Source: Thalassiosira profunda
Taxonomy: Eukaryota; Bacillariophyta; Thalassiosirophyceae; Thalassiosirales; Thalassiosiraceae
Assembly (NCBI GenBank): GCA_036939355.1
Contig: JALLAP010001757.1
Coordinates: 1-13,274 of the forward strand
Direction: 5' to 3'
DNA: 13,274 nucleotides
Shown: positions 8,121 through 13,274 of the stretch, in pieces
How the letters are laid out: each line of letters starts with the position of its first letter
Numbering within the stretch: the first letter of the stretch is position 1
Notes under the pieces: model-generated
Database searches by the model: none
The model's input: the letters and a program-made list of their open reading frames with translations, nothing else
Told to the model about the DNA's origin: nothing
Position numbers and translations under genes: made by a program

Positions 8121-8611
8121 GGTATCTTCTCTGCAAATTGCAATTCGATCGATTGCTTTTACCCGCGGCGGCAGAATCCTCCCTCAATATCAACGCGGAT
8201 ATTGCAATTATTCGGTATCAGCCTCATTCATAGCCGAGGGCTGGTTCATCCACCCATCAACACTGATAAATCTATTACGAGGTTGCTCCGCTGATGGCAT
8301 GAGATTTGTGCACCAGCCATCTCCTTGGCGTCCGCGACGCTTAAGCTCCAACCACACAGGCCCCCACGCACGCCTTCAATTGCAGCCTCCGGTCGGTCCC
8401 CCGCCCTCGGAGCAGGCAGGACAGATCGAACGGAGAGAACGCTGGCCGAAATCATGCGAACGGAGGCTTTTTTTTAGGCGCCAATCCGCGCCGAAAAAAT
8501 AAAATCCGCCCGAAGACAAAATTCGGCGCGGCAGCTGCAAGCTTGCTTGCTGCGGGCTGCGGGTAGATAAGAGACTGTCCAGAGAAAGAGCCACTCAGCC
8601 ACACTCTAGCT
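8121..8611. promoter_or_regulatory. Intergenic region: promoter of the secreted repeat protein and 3' UTR of the orphan gene
   Basis: 491 bp between two minus-strand genes. Near the secreted-protein ATG there is ATTTGCAG on the minus strand (8131-8138), with a further TTGCAATT next to it. At 8470-8499 lies a strong inverted repeat with E2F-like and CCAAT-like content. A second arm TTCGGCGC (8522-8529) is complementary to GCGCCGAA (8488-8495), so two alternative hairpins are possible. No tRNA or other RNA gene was recognised. Confidence 0.45.
8470..8499. promoter_or_regulatory. Inverted repeat with E2F-like arms and CCAAT in the centre
   Basis: TTTTTT-A-GGCGC, a 6-base centre CAATCC, then GCGCC-G-AAAAAA. 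The arms are 12 bp with one mismatch. T-rich plus GGCGC on each side resembles paired E2F/DP sites (consensus TTTSGCGC), and CCAAT spans the arm-centre boundary. It lies about 350 bp upstream of the secreted-protein start. Function is inferred only. Confidence 0.4.
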
Positions 8612-9880
8612 CTAGTATGTTATCCATCCATACGAATCAGGATTGATTGCCGGATACCCAACTGATCCGTGCTTCCAAACGCAAACATCCTCGTGTTGCA
8701 AAATTTCTCTGTATGACGGAGAAATGTGTTTGCATCTCATGCACCTCCATTGCGGTTTGTTTCTAGGCAAATTCCGTTCGCGGCAGTCGGGGCATTGCAT
8801 CATTCCGTCGTGACAGATGCTCAATCCAGCAACACACAAAGATAAGTGTCTGTCGATATAAAAGAGTCCTTTGCGGAGGTGGTCTTCGCATTTCGTGTGA
8901 AGCCGGTGCTTGTGACACAATTCATCGCCATTGAAACACTTCCAATATTTTCTCTTGTTCTTTTCCTTCTCAATTTCATTCCAAATATTGTGCGCTTCTG
9001 TATCAGTCATCGATCTACTCTCGTTCCTCTCACAAATAGCTTTCCATGCAATAGAATGGAGACGGCTATTTGTTCCCAATTTATCCCGTTTCATGCACGT
9101 CTCGCGAAAGTGAATGTCCACGAACTCAATTGTGGAGATACCCTTGCGAGCAATTTGGCTGTAGCAGAAGTTGTTGAGTTGCCCTGCGTTTCCGTCTGCG
9201 TTGGTAGATTGCACTATCTGTCTCAGATCTGTTAAAATATCCTTTGGGAGCGGCCCGTACAGAAGATTCAAGGCAAAACACTCGTACCAGCCCCATTGAG
9301 ATGCACCGTGCTCGAAGACAAATTGGTGGGTGATCGACATATAATCTGAATCAGGTTGCATCTTTGCAAATGAATTGTTGCATTCCTTCAAAGTACCAAC
9401 GATGGTCCCGTTGATTCGTATCTCACACTTTGGTAAGTCGTCAATGGTGCACTTGAAGCGAAATCCGTCTGCCATCAAATTGTCGAACCTGACAGAGAAC
9501 ATGAACCTCGGAGCATTCGTTGCATCCTCCCGTTTGCAATAATGCACTTCCGCGCCCAGAGATGAGACATCTGCGCTAATGAATTCCCCATCTCTGACGT
9601 TTGCTGTTGCAAATACAGGGTGGCCCCAGGCTCCCGTTACCTCGAACTTCACCTTGGTTGGCACATTCACATGTTTGCAATATGGCACCGCCGTCCACTC
9701 CGACGGATCACAATACCGGCAGCGGCACAGGAGGAGGCGATTGTGTGGTGGCGGCGGCAGCGGCGCCGGAGGAGGCGGCGGCCGTTCGTGCTTGGATCTT
9801 GGGTGTTCGTGGGTGGAGGTGGAGCGGAGGCCGGCGGCGGCGAGAGAGGGCGGCGTGTTTTTTGTTTCCTCCTCCACCAT
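8612..9880 (-). CDS. Orphan protein with C-terminal Cys/His zinc-ribbon-like region (422 aa)
   Basis: Not recognised. The start is placed at the ATG at 9880 (MVEEETKNTPPSL). The frame stays open to 10024, but that stretch contains a tandem DNA repeat and E2F-like sites and looks like promoter. Residues 1-48 are low complexity with Pro runs. Residues 52-70 contain C-x-C-x2-C and a later C-K-H. Residues 75-220 look like a globular mixed domain, with TVFATANVRDGE-like and CEIRINGTIVGTL strands and then SQWGWYECFALNLLYGPLP. Residues 290-315 are a charged helix. The end is rich in Cys and His: C315, C322, H323, H328, C331, C356, H357, then C363-x2-C366-x13-C380-x2-C383, a zinc-ribbon or treble-clef spacing, then H385, H396 and C400. 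No signal peptide or membrane segment is seen. By eye its core is clearly AT richer than the neighbouring genes, hinting at a separate origin or a young lineage-specific family. Confidence 0.75.
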   Translation of the reverse strand: MVEEETKNTPPSLAAAGLRSTSTHEHPRSKHERPPPPPAPLPPPPHNRLLLCRCRYCDPSEWTAVPYCKHVNVPTKVKFEVTGAWGHPVFATANVRDGEFISADVSSLGAEVHYCKREDATNAPRFMFSVRFDNLMADGFRFKCTIDDLPKCEIRINGTIVGTLKECNNSFAKMQPDSDYMSITHQFVFEHGASQWGWYECFALNLLYGPLPKDILTDLRQIVQSTNADGNAGQLNNFCYSQIARKGISTIEFVDIHFRETCMKRDKLGTNSRLHSIAWKAICERNESRSMTDTEAHNIWNEIEKEKNKRKYWKCFNGDELCHKHRLHTKCEDHLRKGLFYIDRHLSLCVAGLSICHDGMMQCPDCRERNLPRNKPQWRCMRCKHISPSYREILQHEDVCVWKHGSVGYPAINPDSYGWITY

Positions 9881-9919
9881 CGTCGAACCACGCTCGAACG
9901 AAGCTCGAAGCTCAAACAC

Positions 9920-9964
9920 TAAAGGCCGCGGTCTATGGGGGAGAATTAAAGGACGCGGTCTATG
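9920..9964. repeat. Two copies of an 18-bp promoter repeat, 27-bp period
   Basis: TAAAGGCCGCGGTCTATG at 9920-9937 and TAAAGGACGCGGTCTATG at 9947-9964 differ at one base. They lie 40-85 bp upstream of the chosen orphan-gene start. They may be a duplicated factor-binding site or a small tandem duplication. Confidence 0.6.
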
Positions 9965-9966
9965 AA

Positions 9967-9989
9967 TTTTGGCGCGTACTCTCCCGCCA
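9967..9989. promoter_or_regulatory. Pair of E2F-like sites
   Basis: TTTTGGCGCG at 9967-9976 fits the E2F consensus, and TCCCGCCA at 9982-9989 (TGGCGGGA on the other strand) is a second E2F-like match facing it, about 90-110 bp upstream of the orphan gene ATG. This suggests cell-cycle control but is motif-based only. Confidence 0.4.
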
Positions 9990-10384
9990 GAAAATCTACA
10001 TACGCCAATGTACCAGAGCTTCATAAAAGGGACTCCTCATTAAATGCCCTTATCGGAATTGAAAATCCCGGGACAGCTCCAGCTCGCAAAGCAAGCTTGG
10101 ATTGAGTGCCACACCACGAGACTGAATTTAACAAGGAGTGAGGCAGAGGAAGAGAGATGAGAAGAGAGGAGCGAGCAGAAGCGCGACTATTGTACGACAA
10201 CAGATGATAGCTCTGGCACGACGCTTTGGCAACGGCGCGAGCTGCCACGATATCATTATTTACATCGGTAGATATCACCATTTGATTTGCTCCCTCGCAC
10301 ATCCAACACCAACATTCTCCATCACACATCCAAATTCTCCCCCGGCTTGCATACATCCTTCTCCTCGCGAGGCATTTCACCGCC

Positions 10385-11293
10385 TCAAAACTTGAACTTG
10401 ACCCTTGGATCCTTGTCCACGCTCTCGTATAGCGCGTAGAGCATGTCCGCGCTCTTCACCGGGGCGTGCACCGTCACGCTCGTCCACTTTCCGTTCTTCC
10501 GCTCGGTGTGCTTCACCATGCTGATCTCCACTCCGCAACTTTTGGCCACCGTCTCAACGATCTCGGGCGCGAACGATCCCACCGGCTCGTCCTTCCCCAC
10601 AATCTTCATCTTGAAGACGGAGGGGTATTCGACGAGCGCCTCGAAGACCCGCTTCTTTTCGCCTGTCGTCTCGTCGGCGTAGAGGGTATACCCGTTTTCA
10701 TCGTATTCGGGATTGCGCACGTCGTTCATCGGTTTGCCAATGCCCACGAAGCTCTTCTTCTCGTCGCTCCCCGTGGTCTGAATGATGGACGGCGCGGCAT
10801 GGTCGGTGGTGGATGTCGTCTTCGCGAAGCCCTTCCCGCCTTCCCGGCTGACCGTGGTCTTTTGCAATATATCCTGGAACATGTCCACGTCCCCGCCCGC
10901 AAAATCAGCGGATATGGACGAGGTGAATTCGCTCTCGATTGTCGCGTCTGCAACTGCACCGTCCTCTTTGCCGCCAGACGTATCTTCTTTTGGGGTTGGC
11001 ACCTCGTTGAAGAAAGAGCCGGAAACGGGCAGGTCGCCCTCCTCCTCATTGCTGTCGTCGGTCGACATGGCCATCGGCAATATTCGAGAGGTTGGCGACG
11101 TTTGCTGGCCAGGAAACTGCCTCAATGCTCGCCGCGAGGAAGGGTGCACGAACGCAGGACGATCCCGCGAGGACGAGGGCGCGACGAATGCGCCTCCCGC
11201 TGGCGCCGCCGCGGCAACAGAAACCCCTGTTGCGAGCAGGGCGGTCGAGAGGGCGGTGGGTCTGAAGCTGCGCCTGGGAGCTCTGGACCTCAT
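10385..11293 (-). CDS. Plastid-targeted DUF493 (YbeD/UPF0250-like) protein
   Basis: A 302-residue protein from the ATG at 11293. The open frame extends to 11455 but the extra part lacks a presequence-like character. Residues 9-33 form a hydrophobic signal peptide, followed by PAGGA|FVAPSSS with Phe at 36 and then a basic, Ser/Arg-rich stretch (SSRDRPAFVHPSSRRALRQF). This is the diatom bipartite plastid presequence with the A|F site. Residues 75-215 are acidic and probably disordered. Residues 218-301 match the DUF493 ferredoxin-like pattern: EYPSVFKMKIVGKDE, an EIVETVAK helix, then NGKWTSVTVHAPVKSADMLY and ALYESVDKDPRVKFKF at the very end. Bacterial YbeD is a small regulatory fold; its plastid role is not known to me. 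The gene is divergent from the Ser-rich gene at 11618, with 324 bp between starts. Confidence 0.85.
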   Translation of the reverse strand: MRSRAPRRSFRPTALSTALLATGVSVAAAAPAGGAFVAPSSSRDRPAFVHPSSRRALRQFPGQQTSPTSRILPMAMSTDDSNEEEGDLPVSGSFFNEVPTPKEDTSGGKEDGAVADATIESEFTSSISADFAGGDVDMFQDILQKTTVSREGGKGFAKTTSTTDHAAPSIIQTTGSDEKKSFVGIGKPMNDVRNPEYDENGYTLYADETTGEKKRVFEALVEYPSVFKMKIVGKDEPVGSFAPEIVETVAKSCGVEISMVKHTERKNGKWTSVTVHAPVKSADMLYALYESVDKDPRVKFKF

Positions 11294-11617
11294 GGTGCAG
11301 GCGCAACGGTGGTAGGAGGAGCGCCGAGCCGCCGAGCCGCAGAATTTGCGGCTGTGGTAGCAGATGTCTGACGGACACCTGAGGACATCCGCGGGCGGGC
11401 ATAGGACACATCTCGTGTCACCCGTCAACCCGTCGACCCCGCCCTCTCGGCTCACAGCACAGCCCGCCCGCCCGCCGCCACCCGCGCCCTCGCTGCCTCT
11501 GCCCGCTGGCCGCGCGCTCCTCCCTCCTCCATGCTGCCTTTGTGAAAGGCGGCTTCAGCGTTTCGTTCGGATTACATCGAGGGTCAACCGACCTATTGTA
11601 CAGCCGTGTCATTTGCA
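11294..11617. promoter_or_regulatory. Shared divergent promoter region
   Basis: 324 bp between two opposite starts, very GC and C rich around 11430-11520. At the right edge GTCATTTGCAATG overlaps the ATG of the plus-strand gene and resembles a stramenopile initiator (TCAYTYYNCAW) with one mismatch. No TATA box was seen. Confidence 0.4.
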
Positions 11618-12652
11618 ATGTCGCGGTGGAGCGCCACACAGTCCACTGATGGACGAGACAGCGACGACTACGCGGTCCAGCAGTACAAGCAATGTGTGGA
11701 GGACATTCACAAGTGCCAGCCCGACCTCCCCATGGGGGCGGTGCAAAAGCTGGCCCTCGAGCGGTGCGCCAAGCTGAACGAAGAGAGGCGCGGGAAGCGG
11801 CCGGATTTTCTCCGCGGGATGATGGCGAAGCTGCGCCTCGGCAACAGGCACCCGCGGGGCAGTGGCAGTGGATCATCCGCCGCCGCGCCACCGGTGGACG
11901 ACGAAATCGAACGGGTCGTTGGGTCGTTGGAGGAGGGCCCGAGCTATGCTGCGGGGGGGGAGAGGGCTCCTCAGAGATCGCTCGCGCCGCGGCAAAGTGT
12001 TGCAAGTCTATCATCCGGGGACAGGAACCTCGTGGCATCGGCTGTTCAGTCTACAAGCAGTGACAGCGGCGACTCACTAGAAGATTCGCTGAACAATATT
12101 GAAGAGTCCAACAATCCACAGCAAAGGAGAAGCAGCCGGCGCCCTCGGTCCTATGACAAGCAGCCCAACCAGGCAAGCCATCGGATGTCGAATATCTCGC
12201 TTGACCTCTCCGATGTGGAGGAAGACAAATCACTGGGATGGGATGACCGCAACAACTCATCAGGGAAAGGCAATTCGTCGCAATCCTGGAAGAGATGGAG
12301 CAATCAATCCTGTCAAAACAACAGCGCTCGGTTTGACCACCGACTGTCGGGAGTGCTGCCCGATGAAATCACAACGGTCCTGAATAGATACAAGCCCGGC
12401 CGAAAGAGTCCAGCGGGACAGAGAAAGAGTTCCCAGAGCAGCATTTCGTCGGAACAATCAAAAAGCAGTGAGCGATTGGGGAGGAGGAAACGTTCTTCTC
12501 TGCTCGAATCGTTCAAGTCAATCGATTCGGAGAACTTCACTGGCGACTTTTCTGCGTGGAGCAGACGGGGGTCGCAACTGACTGTCGATTTGGAGAAGAA
12601 CTTTACGGGCGACTTTTCCGCATGGGACAGGCGAGAATCGCAAAATGAATAA
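11618..12652 (+). CDS. Disordered Ser-rich protein with duplicated FTGDFSAW motif (344 aa)
   Basis: Not recognised as a known family. The start is the ATG at 11618; the frame extends 12 bases upstream only through a GTG. Residues 15-75 may form a small helical domain (DDYAVQQYKQCVEDIHKCQP, then AVQKLALERCAKLNEERRGK). Residues 80-300 are Ser, Arg, Gln and Asn rich and look disordered, with many basophilic phosphosite-like patches (RRSS, RRPRS, GRKSP, KRSS). The C-terminus carries two copies of [EK]NFTGDFSAW[SD]RR[GE]SQ at 305-320 and 327-342, period 22, each ending in an R-R-x-S site. No signal peptide or membrane segment is seen, so it is probably cytosolic or nuclear. It is divergent from the DUF493 gene and convergent with the WD40 gene, 41 bp between stops. 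A signalling or scaffold role is a guess from composition. Confidence 0.8.
   Translation: MSRWSATQSTDGRDSDDYAVQQYKQCVEDIHKCQPDLPMGAVQKLALERCAKLNEERRGKRPDFLRGMMAKLRLGNRHPRGSGSGSSAAAPPVDDEIERVVGSLEEGPSYAAGGERAPQRSLAPRQSVASLSSGDRNLVASAVQSTSSDSGDSLEDSLNNIEESNNPQQRRSSRRPRSYDKQPNQASHRMSNISLDLSDVEEDKSLGWDDRNNSSGKGNSSQSWKRWSNQSCQNNSARFDHRLSGVLPDEITTVLNRYKPGRKSPAGQRKSSQSSISSEQSKSSERLGRRKRSSLLESFKSIDSENFTGDFSAWSRRGSQLTVDLEKNFTGDFSAWDRRESQNE
12530..12643 (+). repeat. Two coding copies of the NFTGDFSAW..RR.SQ motif
   Basis: 12530-12577 and 12596-12643. The shared residues are encoded with silent differences at Phe, Thr, Ser, Ala and both Arg codons, while the amino acids are kept. This suggests selection on the peptide and not a fresh duplication. 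Confidence 0.8.
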
Positions 12653-12693
12653 GAGAGCATATCGTGTGCACCTTCGGGTTAGACACGAACGCG

Positions 12694-13274
12694 TCAACCT
12701 TGGCCTTTCAGCTTGGCCACAAGCTGGTTGTTCACCGCCTGCCATCGCTCGACGACGGCCTCCGACTCGGCCAGCGCCTTCGTCAGCCGGGCAATTTCCG
12801 CCTTGGCGTTCGCCCTCTCCTCGCCGTCGTCCTCTTTTGCCCTTCGAGGTCTCTTTCGCGACGCAGCCTCGTCGGTTGGCATCGGTCCTTCCCAAAATTG
12901 GACGTGCCGTTCGTTCCGTCGCGGCCACAGTATGGGGGTGCACCCTCCTGAGACTGTTTTGGCGGCGTCGCCGTCGTGGCTCGCCACGCTCGTTCCGCGG
13001 ACAAACCGTCGCAGGGGCTTGAACATCGACGCCACGTCTCCCCGGCCGTTCCTCCGTCGGGACATCGTCGCCGGAGCCTCGGAGGACAGGGCGAGGGTCC
13101 CTCCCAAAGCCGCAGTCAAGCTCGACCGCGGCACGGCAATCAGTCCCGTCACCGGCGGAGCCGCCGCCGCCGACGGCGCCGCGGCGATGTTGCCCCCCTC
13201 CGCCATCGGTGCCCACGGTCTCAAAACCTTGACGCACGACCGCGACCGCAGGTCCCAGATGCGGAGGGTGCCGT
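12694..13274 (-). CDS. C-terminal part of a WD40 repeat protein, possibly WDR18/IPI3-like; 5' partial
   Basis: The frame enters from the right edge and ends in TGA at 12694, giving 192 residues. It opens with a WD40 blade end (GTLRIWDLRSRSCVKVL), an Ala-rich loop, then PPVTGLIAVPRSSL and GTLALSSE, which fit the start of a last blade. Next come FKPLRRFVRG, a nuclear-localisation-like RKRPRRAK, and a final coiled coil of about 40 residues (AEIARLTKALAESEAVVERW and on). The order IWDL.SR.C, then PVT.L, then a C-terminal coil resembles WDR18/Ipi3, a subunit of the Rix1 complex that matures pre-60S ribosomes. That identity is only suggested, since most of the propeller lies outside the window. WD40 membership is firm. 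Confidence 0.75.
   Translation of the reverse strand, partial: GTLRIWDLRSRSCVKVLRPWAPMAEGGNIAAAPSAAAAPPVTGLIAVPRSSLTAALGGTLALSSEAPATMSRRRNGRGDVASMFKPLRRFVRGTSVASHDGDAAKTVSGGCTPILWPRRNERHVQFWEGPMPTDEAASRKRPRRAKEDDGEERANAKAEIARLTKALAESEAVVERWQAVNNQLVAKLKGQG

Larger units (their letters stand above)
9881..10384. promoter_or_regulatory. Upstream region of the orphan gene and 3' flank of the DUF493 gene
   Basis: 504 bp. Next to the orphan start it has an imperfect tandem repeat (9920-9964) and two facing E2F-like sites (9967-9989). The rest, 10025-10384, includes a purine-rich stretch (10130-10180) and AT-richer DNA with two GATATC hexamers near 10250-10275. A minus-strand frame fills 10021-10380 but is compositionally unconvincing. 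No RNA gene is seen. Confidence 0.4.

Noticed and set aside
8888..9235. Plus-strand frame in the orphan gene with a hydrophobic Phe/Leu/Ile-rich segment near 8930-9000, as a membrane protein
   Set aside because: Antisense of a Lys/Glu-rich helix in the minus gene, which reads as hydrophobic Phe/Leu/Ser on the other strand; no supporting context.
9716..9800. GGC/GGA-rich stretch as a microsatellite or CpG-type control element
   Set aside because: It is coding for the Pro run and the CRCRYC segment of the orphan protein on the minus strand and has no regular unit.
9881..10024. N-terminal extension of the orphan protein to ATG 10024
   Set aside because: It would translate a tandem DNA repeat and two E2F-like sites, so it is more likely promoter.
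10021..10380. 119-residue minus-strand frame between the orphan and DUF493 genes
   Set aside because: No domain-like pattern, odd Trp/Cys/Met-rich start, and it lies where the 3' UTR and promoter of its neighbours must be.

Overview
The window is nuclear DNA from a photosynthetic stramenopile, most likely a centric diatom close to Thalassiosira. The inference rests on several things seen together: short GT-AG introns, intron-poor compact genes on both strands, a protein with a diatom-type bipartite plastid presequence (signal peptide followed by an A|F cleavage motif), and a large secreted protein with the diatom Cys-Cys surface module and a Lys/Ser cluster resembling silica-targeting motifs. 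The species cannot be fixed from the sequence alone.

Layout. (1) 1-1526, plus: 3' half of a fused anthranilate synthase (TrpE chorismate domain plus TrpG glutaminase) whose last exon adds two SAP-like helix-turn-helix modules. The glutaminase domain lacks about 45 residues, including the expected His/Glu catalytic segment, at a frame-breaking junction near 1084-1088. (2) 1569-1961, minus: small unrecognised protein, ending 43 bp from gene 1. (3) 2386-3306, plus: TLC-domain multipass membrane protein. (4) 3536-8120, minus: about 1.5 kaa secreted modular protein with five copies of a MAM/jelly-roll-like repeat. It is split in the assembly by one N flanked by an exact 72-bp duplication. (5) 8612-9880, minus: lower-GC orphan with a C-terminal zinc-ribbon-like Cys/His region. 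(6) 10385-11293, minus: plastid-targeted DUF493/YbeD-like protein. (7) 11618-12652, plus: disordered Ser-rich protein ending in two copies of an FTGDFSAW motif, divergent from gene 6. (8) 12694-13274, minus: 3' end of a WD40 protein, possibly WDR18/IPI3-like.

The genes do not form an operon or one pathway. They are independent eukaryotic genes, with very short gaps between two convergent 3' ends (about 41-43 bp) and two divergent start regions. Genes 1 and 6 probably act in the plastid (amino-acid metabolism; YbeD-like function). Gene 4 acts in the secretory route and cell wall, gene 3 in internal membranes, and gene 8 perhaps in ribosome assembly.

The most notable points are the anthranilate synthase-SAP fusion with its damaged glutaminase, the Lys/Ser cluster and scaffold-gap duplication in the repeat protein, the duplicated FTGDFSAW motif kept despite silent divergence, and an E2F/CCAAT-like inverted repeat upstream of the surface-protein gene. 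No RNA gene, transposon, CRISPR array or virus-derived gene was recognised.
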